From: Pseudomonas nicosulfuronedens
GTDB taxonomy: Bacteria > Pseudomonadota > Gammaproteobacteria > Pseudomonadales > Pseudomonadaceae
Assembly (NCBI RefSeq): GCF_005877905.1
Contig: NZ_SWDV01000025.1
Location: forward strand, 1-64,000
Length of the DNA: 64,000 nt
Direction: 5' to 3'
The translations under genes were made by a program, and so were the position numbers. Numbering within the stretch: position 1 is the first letter of the stretch; the number at the start of each line of letters is the position of its first letter. The notes below the pieces were generated by a model. The model saw nothing but the letters and a program-made list of their open reading frames with translations, had not been told where the DNA came from and made no database searches. Of the stretch, positions 29,115 through 37,751 are shown one piece after another.

Positions 29115-30602
29115 ATGGTTCCCGTAATAGCCCTGGTGGGCCGCCCGAACGTCGGCAAGTCCACCCTGTTCAACCGCCTGACCCGCACCCGTGACGCCAT
29201 CGTCGCCGAGTACGCAGGTCTGACCCGAGACCGCCAGTACGGCGAGGCCAAGTGGCAGGGCAAGAAATTCATCGTCATCGATACCGGTGGTATTTCCGGT
29301 GACGAAGAGGGTATCGACGCCAAGATGGCCGAGCAGTCGCTGCAGGCCATCGAAGAGGCCGATGCCGTCCTGTTCATGGTCGACTCCCGCGCCGGCCTCA
29401 CCGCCGCCGACGAGATGATCGGCGAGCACCTGCGCAAGAAGAACAAGCGCACCTACCTGGTGGCCAACAAGGTCGACACCGTCGATCCGGACATCGCCCG
29501 CGCCGAGTTCAGCCCGCTGGCCCTGGGGCACGCGATCCCGATCGCCGCCGCCCACGGCCGTGGCATCACCCAGATGCTCCAGGAAGCCCTGGGCGAGATG
29601 TTCGCTCCCGAGCCGGAAGCGCCGGAAGACAACGACCTGCCCAGCGAGCTGGAAGAGGTCGCCGAGGGTGAGGAAGCCAAGCGCATTCCCGGCCCGAGCG
29701 AGAAGGATGGCATCAAGATCGCCATCATCGGCCGGCCCAACGTCGGCAAGTCCACCCTGGTCAACCGCATGCTCGGTGAAGAGCGGGTGATCGTGTACGA
29801 CCAGGCCGGCACCACCCGCGACAGTATCTACATCCCCTTCGAGCGCAACGAAGAGAAGTACACCCTGATCGACACCGCCGGCGTACGCCGCCGCGGCAAG
29901 ATCTTCGAGGCGGTGGAAAAGTTCTCCGTGGTGAAGACCCTGCAGGCGATCCAGGACGCCAACGTGGTCATCTTCGTCATGGACGCCCGCGAAGGCGTGG
30001 TCGAACACGACCTCAACCTGCTCGGTTTCGTGCTGGAGACCGGCCGTGCGCTGGTCATCGTGCTGAACAAGTGGGACGGCATGGAGTCGGCCGAGCGCGA
30101 CTACGTGAAGACCGAACTCGAGCGCCGGCTGATGTTCGCCGACTTCGCCGATATCCACTTCATCTCCGCGCTGCACGGCACTGGCGTTGGCCACCTGTAC
30201 AAGTCGGTGCAGGACTCCTTCCGTTCCGCCGTGACGCGCTGGCCCACCAGCAAGCTCACGCAGATCCTCGAGGACGCCATCCAGGTCCACCAGCCGCCGA
30301 TGGTCAACGGCCGCCGCATCAAGCTGCGCTATGCGCACCTGGGCGGCGCCAACCCGCCGCTGATCGTGATCCACGGCAACCAGGTGGACGCGGTGCCCAA
30401 GGCGTATACCCGCTACCTGGAGAAGACCTTCCGCCGCGTGCTGAAGCTGGTCGGCACGCCGATCCGCATCGAGTACAAGGGCGGTGACAACCCGTTCGAG
30501 GGCAAGAAGACCCAGCTCACCGATCGCCAGGTCAACAAGAAGCGCCGCCTGATGTCGCACCACAAGAAGGCGGAGAAGAAGAAGAAGGACAAACGTAAAT
30601 AA
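29115..30602 (+). CDS. der: Ribosome biogenesis GTPase Der (EngA)
   Basis: Der acts in assembly of the 50S subunit. The 495-residue protein has two GTPase domains in tandem, each with [10 protein letters not shown] (residues 9-18 and about 204-213), switch DTGG or DTAG, and NKVD or NKWD motifs. A KH-like domain follows, then a strongly basic tail ([21 protein letters not shown]) that can contact rRNA. GGAGAG precedes ATG 29115. Acidic residues fill the linker between the GTPase domains. Confidence 0.97.
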   Translation: MVPVIALVGRPNVGKSTLFNRLTRTRDAIVAEYAGLTRDRQYGEAKWQGKKFIVIDTGGISGDEEGIDAKMAEQSLQAIEEADAVLFMVDSRAGLTAADEMIGEHLRKKNKRTYLVANKVDTVDPDIARAEFSPLALGHAIPIAAAHGRGITQMLQEALGEMFAPEPEAPEDNDLPSELEEVAEGEEAKRIPGPSEKDGIKIAIIGRPNVGKSTLVNRMLGEERVIVYDQAGTTRDSIYIPFERNEEKYTLIDTAGVRRRGKIFEAVEKFSVVKTLQAIQDANVVIFVMDAREGVVEHDLNLLGFVLETGRALVIVLNKWDGMESAERDYVKTELERRLMFADFADIHFISALHGTGVGHLYKSVQDSFRSAVTRWPTSKLTQILEDAIQVHQPPMVNGRRIKLRYAHLGGANPPLIVIHGNQVDAVPKAYTRYLEKTFRRVLKLVGTPIRIEYKGGDNPFEGKKTQLTDRQVNKKRRLMSHHKKAEKKKKDKRK

Positions 30603-30683
30603 CGTCTGTCAGGCTTTAGACCGCAAGCCGCAGGCGATAGAGTAGGGACTTCCCTCTCATCGCCTGCAGCCTGTAGTCACGCC

Positions 30684-31832
30684 ATGCTCACCAGCAAACT
30701 GCCGAATGTCGGCACCACCATCTTCACCCGCATGTCCCAGCTCGCCGCCGAAAGCGGGGCGCTGAATCTCTCCCAGGGCTTCCCGGACTTCCCCGGCCCT
30801 GCGCCGCTGCTTGAAGCAGTCGCCCGTCACGTCCTGGCCGGGCACAACCAGTACAGCCCGATGACCGGCTTGCCAGCACTGCGCGAGCAGGTTGCGATCA
30901 AGGTCGCGAGCCTCTACGGCCGCAACGTCAGTGCCGACACCGAGGTGACCATCGTCCCCGGTGCGACAGAAGGGATCTTCTGTGCCGTACAGGCGCTGAT
31001 CCGCACTGGCGACGAAGCCATCGTCCTCGATCCCTGCTACGACAGCTACGAGCCATCGGTCGAGCTGGCCGGTGGCCGTTGTGTGCATGTCGCTTTGAGC
31101 CAGCCGGACTTCCGCATCGACTGGCAGCGCCTGGCCGATGCCATCACTCCGCGCACACGCCTGATCTTCCTCAACAGCCCGCACAACCCCAGTGGTGCAC
31201 TGATCGACCGTGCCGACCTGGATCGTCTGGCCGAACTGATCCGTGACCGCGAAATCTACCTGATCAGTGACGAGGTCTACGAGCATCTGATCTATGACGG
31301 CGTGCAGCACGCCAGCGTGCTGGCCCATGACGAGCTGTATGCGCGCGCTTTCGTCATCAGCTCCTTCGGCAAGACCTACCACGTCACCGGCTGGAAGACC
31401 GGCTACGTGGTGGCACCACCGGCGTTGTCGGCGGAGATGCGCAAGATTCACCAGTACGTGAACTTCTGCGGCGTGACCCCGCTACAGTGGGCGCTGGCCG
31501 ACTTCATGGCCGCGCACCCCGAGCACCTGCGCGAGCTGCCAGGCTTCTACCAAGCCAAGCGCGACCTGTTCTGCGACCTGCTGGAAGGCTCGCGCTTCAC
31601 CTTCCAGCGTGCTGCCGGCACCTACTTCCAGGTGGTCGATTACTCGGCGATTCGCCCGGACCTCGATGACGTCGCCATGTCCGAATGGCTGACCCGTGAG
31701 CACGGCGTGGCCGCCATTCCGGTCTCGGTGTTCTACCAGCAGGCCCCGGCGGACGCGCGCCTGGTGCGCTTCTGCTTCGCCAAGAAAGAGGAGACGCTGC
31801 GCCAGGCAGCGGAACGACTATGCGCGATCTGA
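30684..31832 (+). CDS. Methionine aminotransferase (YbdL-type PLP enzyme)
   Basis: This 382-residue fold type I aminotransferase has its PLP Lys at 230 (SSFGKTYHVTGWKTGYV). Other family residues include NLSQGFPDF, NSPHNPSGAL and SDEVYEHLIYDG. Close relatives (YbdL, kynurenine/glutamine transaminase K) transaminate methionine, its keto acid and glutamine. The gene overlaps an omega-amidase gene by 13 bases, which points to glutamine-dependent regeneration of methionine from 2-keto-4-methylthiobutyrate. A broader aromatic or kynurenine activity cannot be excluded from sequence. Confidence 0.85.
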   Translation: MLTSKLPNVGTTIFTRMSQLAAESGALNLSQGFPDFPGPAPLLEAVARHVLAGHNQYSPMTGLPALREQVAIKVASLYGRNVSADTEVTIVPGATEGIFCAVQALIRTGDEAIVLDPCYDSYEPSVELAGGRCVHVALSQPDFRIDWQRLADAITPRTRLIFLNSPHNPSGALIDRADLDRLAELIRDREIYLISDEVYEHLIYDGVQHASVLAHDELYARAFVISSFGKTYHVTGWKTGYVVAPPALSAEMRKIHQYVNFCGVTPLQWALADFMAAHPEHLRELPGFYQAKRDLFCDLLEGSRFTFQRAAGTYFQVVDYSAIRPDLDDVAMSEWLTREHGVAAIPVSVFYQQAPADARLVRFCFAKKEETLRQAAERLCAI

Positions 31833-32614
31833 CTCAACTGGCCGATCTCAAGCTCGCTCTCGTGCAGACCACCCTGGTCTGGCACGACGCCAAGGCCAAC
31901 CGGGAACGCTTCGAAGGACTTCTGGAAAGTACCCGTGGCGCGGACGTGGTGATCCTGCCGGAGATGTTCACCACCGGTTTCTCCATGGATTCCGAAGCCC
32001 TCGCTGAGGCGGAAGAGGGCGAAACCTACGCCTGGCTGCGCGAGCAGGCGGGCAAGCTCGATGCTGTGGTCTGCGGCAGCGTGATCATCCGCGTGGCGGA
32101 CGGCAGCCATCGCAACCGCTTGCTCTGGGCACGCCCGGATGGGGAAGTACAGCATTACGACAAGCGTCATCTGTTTCGCATGGCCGGCGAGCACAAGCAC
32201 TACACGCCGGGCGAGCAGCAGGTGCTGCTGGAGTGGAAGGGCTGGCGAATCCGCCCGCTGGTCTGCTACGACCTGCGCTTCCCGGTGTGGAGCCGCGATG
32301 CCCAGGACACTGACCTGCTGCTCTACACCGCCAACTGGCCGGCCGCACGTCGCCAGCACTGGAATCGCCTGCTGCCGGCGCGGGCCATCGAAAACCTCTG
32401 CTATGTCGCGGCGGTCAACCGCGTTGGTGAAGACGGAAAGGGTCACGCCTATTCCGGCGACAGCCAGGTGCTCGACTTCCAGGGGGATAACCTGTTGGCC
32501 GCCGGCAGTGCCGATGGGGTTTTCCAGATCGCCTTGAGCGGAGCGGATCTGGCGGCTTACCGCGAGCGTTTCCCGGCCAATCTCGACGCCGACCAGTTCG
32601 ACATTCGGACGTAA
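31820..32614 (+). CDS. Omega-amidase (YafV/Nit2-type nitrilase family)
   Basis: This 264-residue carbon-nitrogen hydrolase has the catalytic triad Glu48 (LPEMF), Lys115 (YDKRHLF) and Cys149 (LVCYDLRFP). This family branch hydrolyses alpha-ketoglutaramate, the product of glutamine transamination, and pulls the coupled aminotransferase reaction forward. ATG 31820 lies inside the aminotransferase 3' end, so the two are translationally coupled. Both proteins are expected in the cytosol. Confidence 0.9.
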   Translation: MRDLTQLADLKLALVQTTLVWHDAKANRERFEGLLESTRGADVVILPEMFTTGFSMDSEALAEAEEGETYAWLREQAGKLDAVVCGSVIIRVADGSHRNRLLWARPDGEVQHYDKRHLFRMAGEHKHYTPGEQQVLLEWKGWRIRPLVCYDLRFPVWSRDAQDTDLLLYTANWPAARRQHWNRLLPARAIENLCYVAAVNRVGEDGKGHAYSGDSQVLDFQGDNLLAAGSADGVFQIALSGADLAAYRERFPANLDADQFDIRT

Positions 32615-32665
32615 CGGATCTCCCTGCAGGGCGGACCGTGGCGCGCTCCTACAGGGAACCTCGAT

Positions 32666-32746
32666 GTAGGATGGGGGGGAGCAGAGCGATACCCATGCTG
32701 TCGGTATTGCCAATGATGGGTATCGCTTCGCTCCACGCCATCCTAC
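32666..32746. repeat. 81-bp inverted-repeat element, copy 1
   Basis: Arms at 32666-32696 and 32716-32746 (31 bases each) are inverted repeats that agree at 27 of 31 positions by hand alignment. Both contain GAGC..AGCGATACCCAT at the inner side and GTAGGATGG at the outer side. A second copy with the same arms is at 46409-46489. Just before it, 32640-32657 resembles another Pseudomonas REP type (revcomp starts TCCCTGTAGGAGCGCGCC). The element fills the gap between two convergent genes. Confidence 0.85.
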
Positions 32747-32770
32747 GGTCAGTGTTTGCCTGCGACTTCC

Positions 32771-33724
32771 TTAGTAGGCACTGGCGGTATTCAACCGCTG
32801 GATCGCCTCGTCACTGAGCTTCAGCTCCACCGCCGCGATCAGGTCCGGCAGCTGCTCCAGCTTCGACGCACTGGCAATCGGCGCGGTAATGCTCGGGCGG
32901 GCCATCAGCCAGGCGAGGGCGACCTGCGTCGGCGTGACCTTGAGATCGCCCGCCACTTCCTCCAGTGCATCGAGGATGGCGAAGCCGCGCTCGTTCATGA
33001 AGTTCTTCACCTTGTAGCCGCGTACGCTGCTCTTGCCCAGGTCCGCCTCGCTGCGGTACTTGCCGGTGAGGAAGCCGGCGGCCAGTGAATAGAAGCTGAT
33101 GACGCCCAGGCCCAGTTGTTGCACCGTCGGCTCCAGCTGCGTCTCGTAGTTGGCGCGGTCGTACAGGTTGTAGTTGGGCTGCAGGCTCTGGTACTGCGGC
33201 AGCTTCAGGCGTGTGCAGAGCTCATGGGCTTCGCGCAGGCGCTTGGCGTCGAAGTTCGAGGCGCCGATCACTCGCACCTTGCCGCGTTCGACCGCCTCGG
33301 CAAAGGCGCCCATGGTTTCCTCCAGCGAGGTGTGCGGGTCATCGCAATGCGACTGGTAGAGGTCGATGTAGTCGGTCTGCAGTCGCTTGAGCGAGCGCTC
33401 CAGTGCCTGCTCGATGTACACCGCCGACAGCCCCTTGTGGCCGTTGCCCATGTCCATGCCGACCTTGGTGGCGATCTGCACCTGATTGCGCTTGCCGGTC
33501 TTCTTCAGCCACTTGCCGATCAGGACTTCCGACTCGCCGCCCTCGTGGCCAGGGACCCAGCGTGAGTAGACGTCGGCAGTGTCGATGCAGTTGAGCCCGG
33601 CGTCGACCAAGGCATCCAGCAGGCGAAACGAGGTCGCCTCGTCGGCGGCCCAGCCGAACACGTTGCCGCCGAACACCAGTGCGGGAATCTTCAGGCCCGA
33701 TTGGCCGAGTTCGCGTGTACGCAT
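32771..33724 (-). CDS. Aldo/keto reductase
   Basis: This 317-residue NADPH-dependent oxidoreductase of the AKR superfamily has the catalytic tetrad Asp48, Tyr53, Lys87 and His126 (CIDTADVYS, IATKVGM, YQSHCDD). The C-terminal cofactor region (SITAPIASASKLEQL) is also present. It resembles the YajO/potassium-channel beta-like AKR group that reduces aldehydes. The true substrate is unknown. ATG 33724 is selected over the longer frame to 33886, which crosses the divergent promoter of the next gene. Confidence 0.88.
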   Translation of the reverse strand: MRTRELGQSGLKIPALVFGGNVFGWAADEATSFRLLDALVDAGLNCIDTADVYSRWVPGHEGGESEVLIGKWLKKTGKRNQVQIATKVGMDMGNGHKGLSAVYIEQALERSLKRLQTDYIDLYQSHCDDPHTSLEETMGAFAEAVERGKVRVIGASNFDAKRLREAHELCTRLKLPQYQSLQPNYNLYDRANYETQLEPTVQQLGLGVISFYSLAAGFLTGKYRSEADLGKSSVRGYKVKNFMNERGFAILDALEEVAGDLKVTPTQVALAWLMARPSITAPIASASKLEQLPDLIAAVELKLSDEAIQRLNTASAY

Positions 33725-33856
33725 CTGCTTTGGCTCCTGAAACACTGCGAAAGCCCTCAGTGTAGACGCCGTCCACTCTCTCGCCGGGGCGAATGACCGG
33801 CAGTCGCGGGCCAGCTGGTCTATCATGGCGGCCAGCCCATCTGCCGAGTGCCCGCC

Positions 33857-34189
33857 ATGACCACGACTCCCTACCTGCTGGACCAACTGGAAACCGCCGA
33901 CATGCTGTTGATCGACGGTCTACACGCCTGGCAGTTCGAGCTGAACGAGGCATTGCTGGACCAGGCCGACGCGGCCGCCCACGCCGACCAGCCCTTCGCC
34001 AGCGAAGACGTGGTGCTGCAGATCGAGTCCATCGACGGCCGTGATCGCCGTGAATGGCGCTTCAGCTACAACCAGGTGATGGAGGCCAGCTACCAGACCG
34101 AAGACGAGACCTGGCTGCTGCAGGCAGGCGACCAGCAGCACCGACTCTGTTGCCTGGGCGCTGTCGCTGCCAGCGGCGACGACGAGTAA
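33857..34189 (+). CDS. Conserved hypothetical small acidic protein (possibly DUF5629)
   Basis: This 110-residue, strongly acidic protein has no signal peptide, membrane helix or known catalytic motif. It begins MTTTPYLLDQLETADMLLIDGLHAW, and its C-terminal half (WRFSYNQVMEASYQTEDETW) is predicted beta-rich. From memory it resembles a Pseudomonas-only family (DUF5629), which I cannot verify here. ATG 33857 is preferred; a GTG at 33848 would add three residues. It is divergent from the aldo/keto reductase and ends at a shared bidirectional terminator. Confidence 0.65.
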   Translation: MTTTPYLLDQLETADMLLIDGLHAWQFELNEALLDQADAAAHADQPFASEDVVLQIESIDGRDRREWRFSYNQVMEASYQTEDETWLLQAGDQQHRLCCLGAVAASGDDE

Positions 34190-34194
34190 GGAAA

Positions 34195-34214
34195 AAGGCC
34201 CCGCGAGGGGCCTT
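34195..34214. terminator. Bidirectional terminator between the small acidic gene and the OprD porin
   Basis: AAGGCCCC and GGGGCCTT pair across a GCGA tetraloop. On the minus strand five T follow (strong, for the porin); on the plus strand TCTTCCTTT follows (weaker). Confidence 0.85.
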
Positions 34215-34228
34215 CTTCCTTTCCGGGC

Positions 34229-35467
34229 TCAGAACGCCAGCGGATAGCTGGTGATGAAGCGCACCTCGTCGTAGTCGCTGGAATAGCTGCTGCGGACCGT
34301 GGAGGTGCGCACGAGGAACGACAGCGTCTTCAGCGGCCCGTTCTGGATGGTGTAGCCGATGTCGGTATCGCGCTCGTATTCGTGGCCATCGCTCATGCCG
34401 GGGCGTGCGATATCGGTGCCCTTGGTGTAGCGCGTCATCAGGGTCAGGCCCGGCAGGCCGAGGCTGGCGAAGTCATAGTCGTAGCGCAGCTGGTAGGAAC
34501 GCTCCTGCGCCCAGAAGAACCCGCCGTTGGTGACCCAGTTGACCAGGTAGGGTTGCGGGGTATTGCCCAGCAGCATGGGGAACATGTCCTCGCCGAGCAT
34601 GCGTTGATACGTGGCCGAGAGTGTGTGGCTGCCGTGCTTCACGCCGAGTCGAGCGCCATAGGCGCGGTTGTCGATGCGGCCGGACAGCGCCTGCCCGGAC
34701 TCCTCGTTGTGGAAGTAGCTCAGGGTGCCGAGCAGTGCGGTGTTCTCACCCAACGGCTGCTTGAAGTTGGCGCCGACGTAGTGCTGATCGTAGATGTCCT
34801 CGAGCTGGGCGAAGTAGTAGCTGGTGGACAGACCGGGCGTCCACTGCGCATCGACGCCGCCCAGGTTCAGTTTGTTGCTGTCCTGGCTGGCGGGGCGGGT
34901 GGCCAGATAGAACGACTCGCGGTCGCTGGAGGCGCGGGTGCTGGTGTTCCAGAGTTGCGCGGCGGTGAACTTGAAACGATCCGATTCCTTCGACTCCAGC
35001 ATCACGCCCTGGAAAGTCTGCGGCAGCACGCGCACGTCATCCTGGAAAATCACCGGCAGGCGCGGCTCCAGCAGTCCGACCTTCAGGGTGGTCTTCGAAT
35101 AGCGCAGCTTGAGCGTGGCGCCGCCACGGCTGAAGTCATTCACCGGCTCGCCAGTCGTGCGGTCATAGGGCAGGTTGCTGTCGTTGCTGGTGCCGGCGCC
35201 GCCGTCGAGCTTCAGGGCGTAGAAGCCGGTGAAGTCCACGCCGACACCGAGGGTGCCTTCGGTGAAACCGGAACTGAAACGCGCCAGCACAGCCTGGGAC
35301 CAGCTGCCGGCCTGGGACTGCGGGGCATTGTCCTGGCGGTAATCGCGCAGCATGTAGAAGTTGCGCAGGGTGGTGTCCAGGCGGCTGTCGTCGATCAGGT
35401 CGGCCTGGGCACAGAGGGGCATCAGCGCGCTGGAGAGCAGCGCACCGGCAAAGCGATTACGGAACAT
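34229..35467 (-). CDS. OprD-family outer membrane porin
   Basis: This 412-residue substrate-specific porin has a Sec signal peptide (cut after about AQA) and alternating beta strands ending in the aromatic-terminated C-terminal strand (FITSYPLAF). OprD-family porins import small carboxylates or amino acids. ATG 35467 (MFRNRF) is preferred over ATG 35473, because AGGAG at 35474-35478 has the right 6-base spacing only for the second. The next gene upstream on the same strand is an MFS permease, so the pair may move one substrate across both membranes. The substrate is not visible from sequence. Confidence 0.88.
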   Translation of the reverse strand: MFRNRFAGALLSSALMPLCAQADLIDDSRLDTTLRNFYMLRDYRQDNAPQSQAGSWSQAVLARFSSGFTEGTLGVGVDFTGFYALKLDGGAGTSNDSNLPYDRTTGEPVNDFSRGGATLKLRYSKTTLKVGLLEPRLPVIFQDDVRVLPQTFQGVMLESKESDRFKFTAAQLWNTSTRASSDRESFYLATRPASQDSNKLNLGGVDAQWTPGLSTSYYFAQLEDIYDQHYVGANFKQPLGENTALLGTLSYFHNEESGQALSGRIDNRAYGARLGVKHGSHTLSATYQRMLGEDMFPMLLGNTPQPYLVNWVTNGGFFWAQERSYQLRYDYDFASLGLPGLTLMTRYTKGTDIARPGMSDGHEYERDTDIGYTIQNGPLKTLSFLVRTSTVRSSYSSDYDEVRFITSYPLAF

Positions 35468-35550
35468 CGTCATCTCCTGGGCGTCGTCCGCCGGGGCGCG
35501 TAGGGCGCCACGCCGGCGAACGGGCGTACGTCTTGTCGAGGCGGGCGCGA

Positions 35551-36921
35551 TCAGTTCGCGACGGCGGCGCTATCCAGCGGTGCAGTTTCAGGCTCGGCTG
35601 TTTGCTCCTGGCCCAGGCTGCGGCGGAAGTGCTTGCGCCCTCTGCCCAGCAGCCACAGGCAGAGCAGCCCGGCGAGGGTGACGATGATGCCGATGGAGGA
35701 GCCGACGGCCTTCGGGTCCTTGAAGTACTGGTCGGTGAGCAGTGCCACGAGCGTGGTGCCGACGCCCAGGCCGATCAGGTTGGAGACCAGCAGGAACAGT
35801 GCCGACACCTGCGCGCGCAGACGATTGGGCGTAAGCACCTGCATGGCGGCTGCCGAAGTGGAGATGCAGAAGGCGCAGAAGAACATCGCCGGCCCCATCA
35901 GCACCGCCGACAGTTGCAGGCTGTTGACGCTGACTGCACCGATGACGAAGGGGATGGTACAGGCCGCGCCGAGCATGCCGCTGATCAGCGCGGCGTCGCT
36001 GTGCCCACGTTTCTGCAGGCTGTCCACCAGCCAGCCGGCGCAGAACACGCCGGCCGTATTGAGTACCAGCAGGATGCCGCCCAGCAACGTCCCTACCTCC
36101 ATCGGTGTCAGGCCGTACTGGCGGATGTAAAGGGCCGGGGCCCAACCCATCAAGGCGTACTGGCACATGGCGAAGAACGAGAAGCCGAGAAAGTGGCAGG
36201 TGAAGGTCGCGCGGTGGCGGCCGAGGAAGCGCAGGCCATCACTCACCGTTGCCTTGTGCGTCGGGTCGGCAAGCTTGCGCGCCGGGTCGCGGATGGTCAG
36301 GGCGATCAGCAGCGCCACCAGCACCCCGGGCAGACCGACGATGAAGAAGGCGATCTGCCAGGAACGCACCTGGCCCAGCCAGCCCAGGTCGATGGCCGGC
36401 ACGTCGCGCAGGGCCTCGATCACGTAGCCGCCGACCAGGAACGCCAGGCCGCCACCGAGGAAGGCCCCCATCGAGTACAGCCCCAGCGCGCGGCCGAGTT
36501 TTTCCTTGGGGAACAGGTCGGCGAGCATCGAGTAGGTCGCCGGGGTCAGTGCGGCTTCGCCGACGCCAACGCTCATGCGCGCCAGGAACATCTGCAGGAA
36601 GTTCTTCGACAGCCCGCACGCCGCGGTGGCGATGCTCCAGAAGGCCACGCCGATGGCGATGATCCTGACTCGCGAGGAGCGGTCGGCGAGGTACGCGATG
36701 GGCAGCCCCATGAAGGCGTAGAACAGCGAGAAGGCCAGCCCGCTGAGCAGGCTGAACTGGGTATCGCTGATCTGCAGGTCGGCCTTGATCGGCTCGATCA
36801 TCAGCGAAAGGATCTGCCGATCCACGAAGGAGAAGATGTACGCGACCATGCACAGCACGACGACGTACCAGGAATAACGGGAAGTGCGGACGGATTGCGG
36901 GTGGGGAGATTGCGGGTTCAC
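35551..36921 (-). CDS. MFS transporter (spinster-like major facilitator)
   Basis: This 456-residue protein has twelve predicted membrane helices, the MFS motif between helices 2 and 3 (GLPIAYLADRSSRVRII), and VDRQILSLMIEPIKADLQISDTQ in the first loop. That pattern is seen in spinster-like and organic-acid/aromatic MFS carriers. The start is GTG 36921, with AGGAG upstream at 9-base spacing; the frame to 37083 lacks a plausible start and a hydrophobic lead. The OprD porin follows after 83 bases, so co-transcription is likely. No regulator or catabolic gene adjoins it. Confidence 0.85.
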   Translation of the reverse strand: MNPQSPHPQSVRTSRYSWYVVVLCMVAYIFSFVDRQILSLMIEPIKADLQISDTQFSLLSGLAFSLFYAFMGLPIAYLADRSSRVRIIAIGVAFWSIATAACGLSKNFLQMFLARMSVGVGEAALTPATYSMLADLFPKEKLGRALGLYSMGAFLGGGLAFLVGGYVIEALRDVPAIDLGWLGQVRSWQIAFFIVGLPGVLVALLIALTIRDPARKLADPTHKATVSDGLRFLGRHRATFTCHFLGFSFFAMCQYALMGWAPALYIRQYGLTPMEVGTLLGGILLVLNTAGVFCAGWLVDSLQKRGHSDAALISGMLGAACTIPFVIGAVSVNSLQLSAVLMGPAMFFCAFCISTSAAAMQVLTPNRLRAQVSALFLLVSNLIGLGVGTTLVALLTDQYFKDPKAVGSSIGIIVTLAGLLCLWLLGRGRKHFRRSLGQEQTAEPETAPLDSAAVAN

Positions 36922-37143
36922 GGTTACTGGCTCCTGAAGCGGGTGAAGGCAGATGGCCAAGCACGTCGAGCTCGTTGTTGTTGTGGGTAACCAGGCGCCT
37001 CTGTACGCAAGGCAGGGGCTGCCGATCGTGTCTGATTGCGTGACACGGTTTTTTGATTGCCTGCCGCTTTCACGGCAGTGCACGCAAGACTAGGGAAGGG
37101 AGGAAGCAGCGGTAATCGGGGCGAGTACCAGCATTGCGGAGAT

Positions 37144-37167
37144 TTCCCCCTAGGGGGCTAGGGGGAA
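37144..37167 (-). terminator. Hairpin downstream of the 37.2-kb membrane protein gene
   Basis: TTCCCCCTA pairs with TAGGGGGAA around GGGGGC. It lies only 4 bases past the stop of the minus-strand gene. No clear T run follows, so termination is plausible but unproven. The rest of 36922-37143 shows no gene. Confidence 0.5.
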
Positions 37168-37170
37168 TCT

Positions 37171-37668
37171 TTAGGCGGGGACGGCGCGAAAGAACAGCGA
37201 ACCCTTGGCCAGTGCCAGGGCGAAGGTGGTGCCGTAGAAGATGGCGAAGATGACCATCAGGAACAGTAGGCTTACGCCAAAGGCGCGCCAGTTGGATGAA
37301 AAGGCGCCGCTTTGGGCTGCATGATCTACCAGTGCTTTTCCGGTCACCTGCTTCGCATACTCATGCATCGTCAGGACTGCAACGATATTGAATGGGGCGA
37401 CTGGAAAGCTTGCTGGAATCAGTGACAGTAGTACGAGGCCGACAAGCAGGCCTGTTCCCACAAACCAGACCTGGCGCCTTCGTTCAGGCATTCCCAGGCG
37501 GCGAAGGTTCTGCGCCATGATCCAGGCTCCAGCAATGGGAGTCCCGAAAAAGGAAGCTATGCCAACTGCGGTGACCCGATAAACGGGGTCGCCAGTCACG
37601 GCAGTCGAAGCATTCTGGAGAGTGGCGGCGGGCGTCTGGAAGGGGTTGTCTTGTTGAAGGTCACTCAT
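37171..37668 (-). CDS. Hypothetical inner-membrane protein
   Basis: This 165-residue protein of unknown function has an N-terminal cytosolic stretch with NPFQTPAATLQ. That resembles the NPYxxP-type lead found in several small bacterial membrane protein families. Three or four hydrophobic segments follow (about 31-53, 68-86, 88-103 and 128-152). I recognise no catalytic motif. Codon use is less GC-rich than in the neighbours, with many third-position A/T codons, which may mark recent acquisition. It lies directly downstream of leuA, but a terminator separates them. Confidence 0.6.
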   Translation of the reverse strand: MSDLQQDNPFQTPAATLQNASTAVTGDPVYRVTAVGIASFFGTPIAGAWIMAQNLRRLGMPERRRQVWFVGTGLLVGLVLLSLIPASFPVAPFNIVAVLTMHEYAKQVTGKALVDHAAQSGAFSSNWRAFGVSLLFLMVIFAIFYGTTFALALAKGSLFFRAVPA

Positions 37669-37690
37669 GTTTTTCGCTCCTTCGAAAACA

Positions 37691-37717
37691 GCCCCGGACG
37701 CTCGAAGCGTCCGGGGC
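37691..37717 (-). terminator. Intrinsic terminator of leuA
   Basis: An 11-bp perfect stem (GCCCCGGACGC with GCGTCCGGGGC) has a TCGAA loop. Read on the minus strand TGTTTTCG follows. It lies 34 bases after the leuA stop. Confidence 0.8.
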
Positions 37718-37751
37718 AAAGGGACTTCCTTTTTACCAGCCTGGACCAGGC

